Shown in pieces: positions 34,261-44,139 of a stretch of 64,000 bases of DNA (position 1 is its first letter; each line of letters opens with the position of its first letter). The notes under the pieces were generated by a model that was not told the DNA's origin, made no database searches, and saw nothing but the letters and a program-made list of their open reading frames with translations. Position numbers and translations under genes: made by a program. This stretch comes from Dermacentor variabilis. Taxonomy: Eukaryota; Arthropoda; Arachnida; Ixodida; Ixodidae. The stretch covers positions 202,505,750-202,569,749 of the forward strand of contig NC_134570.1 in assembly GCF_050947875.1 (NCBI RefSeq), written 5' to 3'.

Positions 34261-34772
34261 CATACTATTGATACCATCAGGGATCATAACAGGAAAGGCA
34301 TACATAGTTATCTTGCAGTGTAACAATAATAATTAGCGCAATAATAAGATTAGACATGCAGTTAGCAGAGGCAGACAATGTAGTAGGCAGAAAAGTAACG
34401 TTATACACTGTAATAATGTTACGAAAAAAAAACAGTTAATCAAATGTAGAAAATTTACAAAGGTGAACAAAATGGTAGGCATAAATTATACAATAATACA
34501 TAGCATTAAATTTAAGTGTAACAGGGGGTAATGAGGTAGTCTGTCAAATATCAATGGCGGTAAGCAATAATTACAACAGAAAAAGAAGTAAACAATTTGC
34601 ATAAATAAACAATAGTACTCAGTAATGGCAAGTAATACAAGTTATAAAAGTGAGGTATACACAAGAGGTAGTAATCCATAACATACGTTTAAGGTGTCGT
34701 TGAAGAAATTGTGATTATGTACACAATCTAATGAAATAAAATGGCACAAAAATAGATGGTGACACAAGCACA

Positions 34773-37550
34773 TCATAATTGTGAAGCGCGCAATTCATTT
34801 TCGGCTAAAGTCAAAAAAGTAGTTAACGATGGGCTGTCTGTAATACTAGGGTCCAGCTTATTCCATTCACGTGTCATTAAAGGGAAAAACGAGTGCTTAT
34901 GGCTTTCCGTATGAAATGGGTGTTCGTTTAATGACAGTGAATGTTTATGTCGGGTGAATCGTGTTTGTGCTAAAGATAAGTATGTGGAACTGTCTATTTT
35001 CAATTCATTATGAATAAGTTGATACATAAATTTTAATCGTGCAAGCTTGGCTCGTTTTGTAAGGTCAGTATACCGGCCTGTTTTAGCAATTCTGTGAGTG
35101 AGTCTGTTAACCTATGTTTGTTGTAAATATATCTCAGTGCCTTCCTTTGAATTGCTTCTAGTTTGTTAATGAGTTCTTTGGTGAAAGGAAACCAAACAAC
35201 GTTAGCATACTCTAATACAGATCTGACAAATGTGTTATATGCTAGTAGTTTTGTGTTTGGGGGTGCTAGTCTAAGACGTCTGTTCAGGAAAAACAATTTT
35301 TTTTTGTGCGGTCGAGGTAACGTTGGTAACATGGCGCTCCCATCTGAAATCGTGTGTTAATGTTAAGCCAAGGAACTTGTACTCCTTCACTTTGTTAAGT
35401 GTGGCGTTATTTATAGTGTAGTTAAATTCTGATGCGAGCTTTTTTCTAGTAATTGATAAAATAGCTGACTTTTTAATATTTAAAGTCATTTGCCATTCGT
35501 GACACCATTTGTACACAAGTGACAAAGCGTCGTTCAAGGCCACATGTTCATTATGAGAATTGATTACTTGATACAGAACACAATCGTCCGCAAAAAGTCT
35601 AACATTGACTGGAATATTAGCAGGCAGATCATTAATGTATATGAGAAATAAAACTGGAGCCAGAACACTTCTTTGCGGAACTCCGGATCTTACGCTAGAT
35701 TTCATGGAATATTGCTGGTTAACTTCTACAAAATTGAGTGCGGTTAGTAAGGTAGTCCTTGATCCAGTTCAGAATAGGGCCCTTTCTCAAGGTAAGTTCG
35801 AGTTTATAAATTAATTTCTTATGTGTTGCGCGATCGAAAGTTTTTGAAAAATCTAGAAAGATTAGATCGATTTGTTTCTGTTGGTCAATACTTAACGATA
35901 CATCGTGGACAAGCTCAATTAGTTGTGTGATTGTGGAAACGCCTTTACGAAAACCATGCTGACAATCCGTTAGTATTTCTTCATGTTCAAGGTGTTTGGT
36001 TATGTGCTTTAAAATAATGTGCTCTAGTAGTTTACAAACAGTGCATGTTAGTGAGATTGCTCTGTAGTTAGCGGGTTCTGTTTTACTTCCCGATTTATGA
36101 ATTGGTTTCACTTTAGCTGTTTTCCAATCCTTAGGGAGAGTACCTGAGGAGATTGATTTGTTAAAGATTATTAATAAGTACCTGGCCATCCACTGAGAGT
36201 ATCTGCGAAGGAATGCATTTGGAATATTATCAGGTCCTGGGGATTTCTTTGGGTCTAAGTTAAGCAGTAGGTTAAGTACGCCTGTTTCGGTTAATGTGAG
36301 TGGCTCTATAATGGCTTATTTCTAGAGAAGCCTGCTTGTGGTAATGTGCCGTTGTCCTCAGTCAAAATGGAGCAGAAGTAGTCGTTAAGCAAGGTAGCAG
36401 AGTTCCTGTTATCTTCATTTGAGGCTTCGTTGTCGTTACGATTCTTTTGGTTAATGTAGCTCCAGAACTTTGTGGAAGCAGTTTTCAAAAAGTTTGTGAG
36501 TGTATTAGTAAAGTAGAACTGTTTGGCTGTCTTAATTTTTCATTTCATAAGTTGGATAGCTGCGCTGAGATTTTCATTCGTAAATTTTAATGGGTTAGTT
36601 TTCAGCAATTTTCGCATTCCGTTTACTTTACGTTTCGCATGTATAACGTCACTCGTTATCCATGGATTACGCCTAGTAAGTTTCTTTTTTCTAGTTGGTA
36701 TGTAATTGGTTATACAATGAGTTATAATGACTGTAAATGCGAGCCACAATGTATCGATGTCTGTAGTGCTGTTGTGGGAAAGTTGCAAAAACGTGTGGTA
36801 TTCATTAATCAGGTAATCAAGTATACTAGTGTCGTCAGCTTTACTATAGTCGGGGTAAGCGATGATTTGCTGACGGATAACGCTGTCATGAAGGGGTATG
36901 GTGCAATGGGTAATTTTGTGATCCGAAATACCATCTAGTAAGCTTAATCTTGTTTCGTCATTTATGAAGTGATTGTTGAGGAATATTAGATCTAGTATGG
37001 AACAGCTGGATCCCTGTACACGTGTAGGTTCAGTTACAATTTGTGTAAGGTTGAACGATAACATAAAGTCAAGTAACACATCCGCACAGGGTTAATGATG
37101 CTGCATTGTTTGCCAATTCACTTCGGGAACGTTAAAATCACCTGCGATTATTAATCTGGACTCTGATGCATATTGCTCAGTATATTCATGCAATCGCCGC
37201 ACATTGTCGAGGCCGGAAGAAGGACTGCGATAGACGCAGCCTACGACAAGAGTATAAGATGCGAAGCGCAGTTTACAAAAGATAGCCTCAGCGCCCGCAA
37301 CATCCGGTAACATTAAAAACGGAATTTCTTTCTTTACTAGAATGGCCACGCCACCGCCTCGTGTTGTCCGGTCTTTACGGATGATAGCGTAGTTGGCAGG
37401 GGTTATCTCAACATCTTTAATATCAGCTGTTAGCCAGGTTTCTGTTAGGGTTAGAAAGTCAGGTTCATATGCAAGAATCAAGGCTTCAAGGGAATACGTT
37501 TTTCTTTAATATGCTACGGGCATTTATGTTCAAGAAGGATAAGTCGGATA
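34773..37550 (-). pseudogene. LINE ORF2: endonuclease and reverse transcriptase
   Basis: ORF2 opens directly after the ORF1 stop with LSFLNINARSI (about 37520). The endonuclease (37092-37481) has LTETWLT, RGGGVAILVKKE, VYRSPSS and IAGDFNVPEVNW, then GISDHKITH at about 36915. RT follows in 35719-36189 (KPIHKSGSKTEPANYRAISL, FLDFSKTFDRATHKK) and 35271-35705 (SGVPQRSVLAPVLFLIYIND, LFADDCVLY). The C-terminal region is at 34773-35332 (VRSVLEYANVVWFP, REWNKLDPSI). Five or more frame breaks or stops separate these blocks. All catalytic residues are present. Confidence 0.88.
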
Positions 37551-38523
37551 TCAAGTTCGGCGTGAACGTAGGCTTCGAGGGCCGTGTTGCTGGTTTTTTG
37601 GATCAGGATTGACGGAACCTGGTTTCAAAGGAGCTACATTATTATTTTCTTCGTCCCAGTAGAACATTTCGCCATTGATTCGTAGTTTGTCATAAATTAG
37701 ATTAATTTTATCTCCGGATTCTTTCCTTGGTTTTACAGAAATCCATAACTTCCTTCTTAAGTCTCCTACGTGAGGCGAAAAATCTTCGGAGATCGAAAAA
37801 CTTGACCCCTTTAGCTTGAAACAGTTTCTCAAGATTTTAGTTTTGTCTCTAAAGTCGAGAACTTTAAAAATTATTGGTCTTGTTTTAGTGGTATCCGTCC
37901 TGCCTAATCTATGAATACGTTCGATACTTACAGCTTCGAGTTTCAGGATATTTTTGACAGTTTTTTCATTTACTGTAAGTTGTAATGTGTCTTCATTTTC
38001 CTTTTCCTCTTCTGGCACACCATACACAATTGGATTGGATCCTCTGTAGCGGTTTTCAAGGATTTCTAGTCTTAGTTCCAGCGTCGAAACGACTTTCTCT
38101 AGTTACCTTCTCCGCGCAAGACGAAATCTTTTTGTCTAGGCTTGTAAGTTGCTCTAGTTTCTTGTCTATTGCGGTTAAACGCTGTTCCTTAATTTCTTTT
38201 AAATCCTTCAAAATTTGTTGTAGTTGTCGCGAAATTTCGGGTGTATCAGGACCCGGGTTTGTTTCGATATCTCCAGCTAGTAGCAATAATTTCACGAGAT
38301 GCACTATGTCAAAGATTAGCTCACATAGCAGCCCAGGGCACGGCAGCACAACTAAACAAAGCTCGTTCGAATGCATGCAATCTTTAAAGTGCTTTCTAAC
38401 CTGCACGATGAATACAAAAGTGTTATCCATGTGCCCCTGCGCCGCCGAACGTTTCATTCGCCGAACATTTGCAGGATGGTCTGGAGTGGTAAGTGATGAG
38501 CACAGAATTTCAGCACAGGCCAT
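37551..38523 (-). pseudogene. LINE ORF1 with N-terminal 2A-like motif
   Basis: ORF1 starts at 38523. Residues 55-80 are hydrophobic (LVVLPCPGLLCELIFDIVHL), leading into LLLLAGDIETNPGP with Pro at residue 92, a canonical 2A ribosome-skipping signal. Then comes a coiled-coil-like segment (LQQILKDLKEIKEQRLTAID, about residues 100-135), a frameshift near 38080, and an L1-type RNA-binding region (VYGVPEEEKENEDTL, RPIIFKVLDFRDKTKIL, SISEDFSPHVGDLRRKLW, LIYDKLRING) ending at a stop at 37551. Apart from the one frameshift it is intact at roughly 320 residues. 2A-like sequences at the N-terminus of ORF1 are known in some CR1, L2 and Crack-type retrotransposons. Confidence 0.85.
38248..38274 (-). promoter_or_regulatory. 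2A-like translational recoding motif (GDIETNPG/P)
   Basis: The minus strand encodes G-D-I-E-T-N-P-G-P, preceded by L-L-L-L-A. This fits D-V/I-E-x-N-P-G-P, in which ribosomes skip the Gly-Pro bond. The predicted upstream product is 91 residues, with a hydrophobic stretch that could target membranes; the downstream product starts with Pro and carries the coiled coil and RNA-binding domain. Confidence 0.85.
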
Positions 38524-38605
38524 AACTAAGATCTTTTACATTGAGTTGAGTCCAACTGCCATTGTATTCGCGTTCAAAATGACTTCCCTAATTAATTGAC
38601 TTTTT

Positions 38606-39110
38606 CATACAGCGTCAGGGCACAAAAAATTCATTCTAGAATTGACGGCTCGCTTATTTGATCCATGTACATTCCTTGCGTGCATTCCTACCACAACAAA
38701 AATTATGTTCCAGAGCATATGGGAACACGGTGCTCAATGGGATGACCCATTTCTCTCAGACATTCTCGAAATGTGGAACAAGAGGTGCCAACAGCTTTCT
38801 GACTTGGAAATGTTCATGTTAATAGAAAATTGGTTCAGGACATAAAGAACGGCAGCCCAGAGCCGGAATTACAAGTGTTTTGTGATTCGAGTCCCAAAGC
38901 CTGGGGTGCGGTTGCCTCCAGCAAATCGAGGACAAATCAGGGAATAGACAATGTTCTGCTGATGCCTAAATTAAGACTGACTCCACTAAAACGTTTGTCA
39001 ATACCACGGTTAGAGCTCATGGTTTTTTTGATCGGCGCACGCTTGGCCCACTACGTGATTGAACGGCTACGCATGCTAAAAATAAATGTACACTGTTAGC
39101 CCGTCTCTAG
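38606..39110 (+). pseudogene. BEL/Pao post-RT and RNase H region
   Basis: Frames 38642-38845 and 38830-39099 together read TARLFDPCTFLACI, IMFQSIWEHGAQWDDPFLSD, then LQVFCDSSPKAWGAVASSKS and TPLKRLSIPRLELMVFLIGA, standard Pao landmarks, including the first RNase H Asp (CDSS). A single register change separates the two frames near 38840. Confidence 0.8.
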
Positions 39111-39199
39111 CATCACGCTAAGCTGCATTGGGAGCTCCGCACCGAACTGTAAACCATTTTTGGGTAACAGAGTACAGAAGATACATGCAGTAGCGGATC

Positions 39200-40165
39200 T
39201 TACTCTTCGAAAGTGCTGCCCGGCGAGAGAAAATCTAGCAGATTTCCTGGCATGAGGCATACCGCCCTCCACTTTGGCTGACAGTGAAAACTGGTTGGCG
39301 GGACATAAATGGCTGAAAAGTATTTAACGAACGACGCGAAGCCTTCACGCGCCGCTGAAGCTGAATGCTGCGCTGAGAAGCTCAGGAGCGTTGAGTTCCT
39401 GAACACCATGACGCTGGTAGAACAACATCCCTAATGAATCTTGATCACAAGAGCTCAATGACATGGCTGCTCCGTGTCATTGTCATTGTGCCCCGCCTGG
39501 GTTATGCGCTTTCTTCATAAAGAACACGACGTGCTAGAGACGCGAAGGGGAAGCCAGTCAGCGGAATAGCTGTCACATGTCAATACGTAATGGCTGTAAG
39601 CGTCACAAACATAAACATTTGGGAAATTACAGCCATTCTCTAACCACTTCCAGGACACTTCGTCGCAACTCCGTCATTGCGAGACTAAATCCATTCTTCG
39701 ACAGCGACGGCCTATTCAGAGTCAGAGGCAGGCTACACAATAGCGCAGATAAAGAGGAGACAAAGCGCCCAGTCATTTTGCCTGCTATGCATTCGTTAAC
39801 ACCCTTGTTGGTGGCCTGGGAGCATAAGTGGCTTTTACAGAGTGGAGTAAGGGACACTCTGACTCAGCTTCGCGAAGGTTATCGGATCCTGCAAGCGAGA
39901 CAAGCCGTGAAGAAATTCATTCTTCGTTGTGCTCCATGTCAAAGACAAAGTAGTCGTCCCCCGGATGAGCCGTTCTCACCCCTATCATTCGAACGTACCC
40001 GCGCATCACAGCCATTTGAAATTACGGGAGTGGACTTCGCGGGGCACATATTTTATTCCGAGCATGAAAATTTCTACAAAACATATTAACGCTGCTGACA
40101 TGTGCCACCACGCGAGCTGTGCCTCTGGAACTTGTCAAGAAATTGACAACTCAATCTTGACAACA
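39200..40165 (+). pseudogene. BEL/Pao integrase: zinc domain and core start
   Basis: 39217-39330 resembles the ARENLADFLARGI linker in disturbed frames. The 170-codon frame 39577-40089 contains RVRGRLHNSADKEETKRPVI, the H2C2-like zinc domain (HSLTPLLVAWEHK...CAPCQRQ) and EITGVDFAGHI with the first core Asp. Just beyond, in another frame, LLTCATTRAVPLELVKKLTT continues the core to about 40165, where an unrelated ~127 bp intervenes. Confidence 0.75.
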
Positions 40166-40292
40166 CAAATATGTCGCCTTGAAAACGACAAGTCCACCTG
40201 TCGAAACACTCGCTACTGCTTTCATCTTGTTCGTGTTTTGTTCATCGTCTCAAACTTCCATGTCTGGTGTTCCCCGTGTTTTCTCTGAATAT
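40166..40292. repeat. Short insertion in BEL/Pao integrase
   Basis: The integrase reads to KKLTT on the left and resumes as PFKRFAAWREMPP on the right; the ~127 bases between do not fit the protein. The segment (CCTGTCGAAACACTCGCTAC, TTGTTCGTGTTTTGTTCATC) looks like a dispersed repeat but the family is not named here. Confidence 0.5.
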
Positions 40293-40680
40293 TTCCTTGC
40301 GCCTTTCAAGAGGTTCGCGGCCTGGAGAGAAATGCCCCCGTAAGTTTGTTCAGCCAACGCTGTAACATTCAAGCCATCATTCAGACTTGGAAAAGCTCTG
40401 CAGCATTGTGAAAGGGAGGCGAGATGCAAGCCTACGTAGGTGAATACCACCTGGCCTGGAAGTTCATGGAGGAAAAGGCACCGCGCTGGGGTGGTTTTTG
40501 GGGAGCGCATGGCACCACGTACAAGACAGGGCCGGGAAAGGTCCTTGAAAGAAGAGCATTAAAGTATGACAGCTGGACACCATGCTCACTCTCATTGAAG
40601 CGGTTGTCAATTCGCGCTCACTCAATTTCCTTCACTTGGACACGGGGGAGCTTCTACTCTAAATGCCAGACCACACCGGC
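40293..40680 (+). pseudogene. BEL/Pao integrase C-terminal part
   Basis: PFKRFAAWREMPP and FKPSFRLGKALQH precede, in another frame, EYHLAWKFMEEKAPRWGGFW (family: HWRFIVERAPWWGGFWER), with the Glu of the DDE triad expected just here. LTLIEAVVNSRSLNFLHLD-type sequence follows in a third frame to about 40640. The pol remnant ends without an identified LTR. Confidence 0.7.
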
Positions 40681-41574
40681 GCTTGAAGACGGTTGCGTGC
40701 TTGCGCCCGCATGCCCACGCATGCAGAGACGGTGAGGCACGGCTCGTACGCGTCGCAACGTGCTGCGACCACGGTGCACAGCTACACTATGTTATCGCGC
40801 AGTCGGGCTGCCTCACGTCGGCATGCCTGGCTACGTGGCTACGGCGTAGTACAATGAACTCTCAGTGAAACAACTTTACATCTTGCGAGAAAGCAGTAGT
40901 AGATGGCACTTCTTATGTGCCCTTTTAGGCAGCGAGCTTCGGCGTCCCTCGGCGTAACTGAGCAAACGGGCGAAACGAAGGATGAAACAGCGAACGCCGA
41001 ACACAGCGGAGAATTAGTGATGGCGAGAGCGAAGACAGGGCGTGGAGAAAAAGCGGAGGAGGAGGGTACGGCGAAAGCATGAGAAAAAAAGCGTAGTACC
41101 GCGCACGTCGGGCTCTGCGGGGGAGGATGCCTACGAGACGGCGGCAGAGTATCGCGCCTCGTCTGTTCACCGGTGACGCCACTGATGCTACATATGGCAA
41201 CAAAGCGCTACAAGAGCGGATGTCTGTCTCTCGCGATATCACAAAGTTGGCGCGGAGTCAACGGGACAAGCCCAGAAAAACAAGGACGACCTTGTTTTTT
41301 CTCAACTTGTCCTCGTATATCCGCGCAAAGTTTTTTAGTGCGCATTTCAACCAACCAGCCAAACTTTCTGCTCCCTCGCGATCTCCCAATTAGTGAAGCA
41401 GTCGCGGCACCCTTCACTCCGTTTTCAACGTGCGGCACAAGACAGATTGTCCGCGCCAGTGAATATATCTGGAAATGTAAACACGTATAGAAGGGCGCTA
41501 AAATTTTATATTAAGAGGTATTGTAGTCAAAGGTTATATTTTTCCTTTCCTTTTGTGCTGATCTAACATGGCAT
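40681..41574. other. Unassigned GC-rich DNA
   Basis: Overlapping frames on both strands (for example 40925-41242 minus, 41173-41490 plus) have no family motif. Nothing supportable. Confidence 0.5.
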
Positions 41575-42587
41575 GGCAGGGCAAGAACTTTATTTTAGTC
41601 CAGAGAAACTAGGGTCCGAGGGCAGAAGCCCGCAGGCTAAGTCGGTGGCTCCGCCCACGTAGGCACCGGTAGGCCAAAGGCTTTCCCGATGTCGTGAGCT
41701 CTCCGGACGGCCAGGAGTCGATCTTGAGGACTTCGCTGGATATGCGCCGACTCCAGTCCTCCTCACTGTTGAGATCCTAAGCCCTTTGGTTGGGGCACAG
41801 CCAGAACATATGATCAAATAGACACGGAGTGTGTCCACAACTTTTACATTCCGCGGGAAAATCCCGGTCAATTTTGTTACGCACAAAAGGTGTGGGATAA
41901 GATTTAGTTTGAATCATTCTTAATATGACTGCCTGAGCTCGGTTGAGCTTCTGATGGGGGGGGAGGAAAAGACCTCCTGCGGTCCCTATAGTGTGAGGTG
42001 ATCTCGTGAAAAGTAGTAGTGGGTCTTTGTAGAAGCCGCAGTCATCCTGGAGCAGTTCCTGATCTGATGCGCGGCATGTGAGATCTCGCACAGAAGAGTG
42101 AGCAGAGTGAGCAGCAGAGCAGCCACTGGGGCTGACCGAGTGGCCCTGATGAGCCGGAAACCAGACTAGGTGTGAGCTATCCAGTTGGTCGTAATTATCA
42201 GTATTAATACTGTGTATAAGTAACTTGTGTGCTTCCACTGAGACGAAGCCGGCTGAGTAATTCCTAATAGCTGTACGGGAATCGGAGAAAATCGTGGAGC
42301 CTCTCCTCATTGTAACTGCAAGTGCTATGCTTGCTTCTTCGGCGGCATGAATGGAGCTCGTTCTTAATGACGCCGCGCTTATTAATTTACCGCTCTCATC
42401 GACCACGGCAATAGCGTAGCGGTCACCCGATCCATAACTAGTTGCATCGACAAAAAGAGCTGAGCTGTGTTGTTGGTGCAGTTTACCCAGAATGCATTTG
42501 GCCCTGGCGTCCCTTCTGCCCTTGTTGTACACAGGATGAATATTTCTAGGTATGGGGTCTACAACTAATTGTGTCTCCACCTCCTTG

Positions 42588-42590
<3 letters not shown>
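41575..42590 (-). pseudogene. I-like LINE RNase H and C-terminal region
   Basis: The 267-codon frame 41777-42580 begins PIPRNIHPVYNKGRRDARAK and carries an RNase H domain: ALFVDATSYGSGDRYAIAVV (first Asp), AAEEASIALAV (Glu), TIFSDSRTAIRNY (Asp) and WFPAHQGH (final His region). The C-terminus has KLNRAQAVILRMIQTKSYP and CKSCGHTPCLFDHMFWLC. Similarity continues to about 41600, followed by AATAAAG and the 3' end near 41575. The frame has no internal stop, so this 5'-truncated copy is better preserved than the I-like element at 17.1-20.6 kb. RNase H in these LINEs removes RNA after reverse transcription. Confidence 0.85.

Positions 42591-42645
<55 letters not shown>
42591..42645. repeat. (AT)n microsatellite
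   Basis: 55 bases of pure AT dinucleotide immediately at the 5' edge of the I-like LINE fragment. The YIYIYI-type open frames across it are artefacts. Confidence 0.95.
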
Positions 42646-42646
<1 letters not shown>

Positions 42647-44000
42647 CGCTTACATTTATAGATTTGAAGCACCTGAAACACCGTCCACAACAAAGTGCGA
42701 AGTGCCACCTGTCAAGGCGTCTATCAGTGAGCTCAGTGAGTGCGCGCTCTAGCAATTCTCTTTTGTACGCAATCCGCCATTCCTCGCAACGTGCGGCGGG
42801 CCCAAGGCGCGTAGATACGAGTTTGCGCGCGTCTGCAGGCGTACGTGTGGTCTGGGCTTATCGCCATCGCATTTTCTCATAGGGTGTCTAATAACAAGTT
42901 TGCCTAACACCACAGAAACTATCTCCACATAATCTACGAAGGCTTTGCTCAGAAGGCGCTGGCAACATCGTTTGACAGTAGCGGATTCTTTCTGGAGAAG
43001 ATGCAGGCACAAGTGCTTGCTAGAACTTCGCTCTGCCGATGTTACCGCTCAGCACAAGGAGAGGAACAAAAGGAAGGCGACATTGTCCTCCCCGGGAAGG
43101 CGAAGGTTGCCCGACAAGAGCAGAAGCTGTGCTGGGCTATCGAAACGTTCTCTGGAAGGGACGGCCGAGTCCGACCGAAAACAGTGACTGGTGCAGAATT
43201 ACGGGTGGAATGAGCCCAGGCTCAGTGCGTAGGAGGTTGTTGAGAATTGCGAGCGACCTCCAGGCGTTCGTGGCACCCGTAGGTGGCGGCCGGCGAACGG
43301 ACGAACGGGGACCTGCGGGGCTAGCGTCCCAGCCGGCGCCCCGTCCCGCAACATGATCCAGGCTGCCGTGTTTTCTGCGAACCACCTGTTGAGTGCGAAT
43401 CGCCGGTGCCTCTGAGTGGGAAGAAAGCGTCGATGTGGCCAACGGAGCAGTTGGATTTTCTGTATTCGTTCCTCCCCTGCGAAACATCTTTTGTAAAATT
43501 AACATTCAATCTTGAAGCAAACCCCGACGATTGAGCATCGTTATTTGAGGCCCCTGTATGTACGGCCACTACGCCAACCAAAAGAGTTTAATGTATTTCT
43601 TCGCATGCGGGGAAGTGACCTCCAGGGTGTTCGTCGTAGATTTTATTCCACGCAACAGATCAGCCATTAGGCCATCACCGTCATACTGTCATCGTCAATA
43701 TCGTTGTCGTCTTGCTGACTCCGTCACAAACGCAATTACTCACATTGCACTAACACATTCATCCATCTGAGGATCACTTTGCAGAACCTAAAAGATGCTC
43801 GGTAGTAATGTACCTCGAAAATGCTTCGCATATCGTCGATACCGCGTGAGAACTTGAATTTTTATTGTTCAGTACAAGAGCATCTGGACAAAATCACGCC
43901 ACTTTGTTTCTTTCTTGCAAGCCATGTGTATGTATATTCATATCTGCAATAAAGACTCAGATTTACTAGAATATATCTGAAATGTCCTCTGCCTTTGCAG
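42646..44000. other. Region upstream of FAS exon, unassigned
   Basis: No clear gene. A short CGTCAT-type degenerate repeat lies at 43665-43730. The last ten bases before 44001, GCCTTTGCAG, are a good splice acceptor, so at least part of this region is intron or 5' UTR-associated sequence of the fatty acid synthase-like gene. Any upstream exon could not be identified. Confidence 0.5.
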
Positions 44001-44139
44001 GTAGCCATGAAAGACGAGGATATTGTGATCACCGGTTTATCGGCTCGCTTCCCGCAAGCTGACCACCTGGTCGAGTTCAAGGAGAAGCTGTATGGGAATG
44101 TAGACTTCATCACGGATGACGAGGCTCGTTGGCCTAGGG
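44001..44139 (+). CDS. FASN: Fatty acid synthase-like, ketoacyl synthase exon A
   Basis: Follows a splice acceptor (TTTGCAG at 43994-44000) and ends at a donor GTACGT (44140). Met codon at 44007 opens MKDEDIVITGLSARFPQADH and the exon ends FITDDEARWPR plus one base (phase 1). This is the start of the animal fatty acid synthase ketoacyl synthase (KS) domain: I-V-I-T-G-x-S-x-R-F-P and the W-P-x-G exon end are typical. Codons GTA GCC precede the Met in frame, so whether 44007 is the true start (with an upstream non-coding exon) or coding continues upstream is open. KS condenses malonyl-ACP with the growing acyl chain in cytosolic fatty acid synthesis. Ticks have several FAS paralogues; which one is unknown. 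Confidence 0.85.

Larger units (their letters stand above)
34208..38605 (-). mobile_element. CR1/L2-like LINE, nearly full length, in BEL/Pao
   Basis: About 4.4 kb on the minus strand: ORF1 (37551-38523), ORF2 endonuclease, RT and C-terminal region (34773-37550), a 3' UTR, and an (AATA)n tail at 34208-34260 on the element strand. The tail end abuts BEL/Pao sequence encoding MNLTKWN and the 5' end abuts TARLFDP sequence, so the LINE inserted into the BEL/Pao pol. A limited number of frameshifts suggests it is younger than its host element. Confidence 0.9.
32190..40680 (+). mobile_element. BEL/Pao LTR retrotransposon, split by a LINE
   Basis: Gag (32190-32900), protease/RT entry (33000-34207), then a 4.4-kb minus-strand LINE (34208-38605), then the post-RT and RNase H region (38606-39110), linker and integrase (39200-40680). 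The order and the motifs are those of Pao pol. Numerous stops and frameshifts show age. No LTR was recognised at either end. The RT segment between MNLTKWN and TARLFDP, expected to be about 80-110 residues, is not found on either side of the LINE. Confidence 0.8.

Noticed and set aside
34108..34336. Hydrophobic LFIYLFIY frames resembling membrane peptides
   Set aside because: Translation of the (ATTT)n tail of a LINE.
42546..42882. YIYIYI-containing frames next to the I-like LINE
   Set aside because: Translation of the (AT)n microsatellite.
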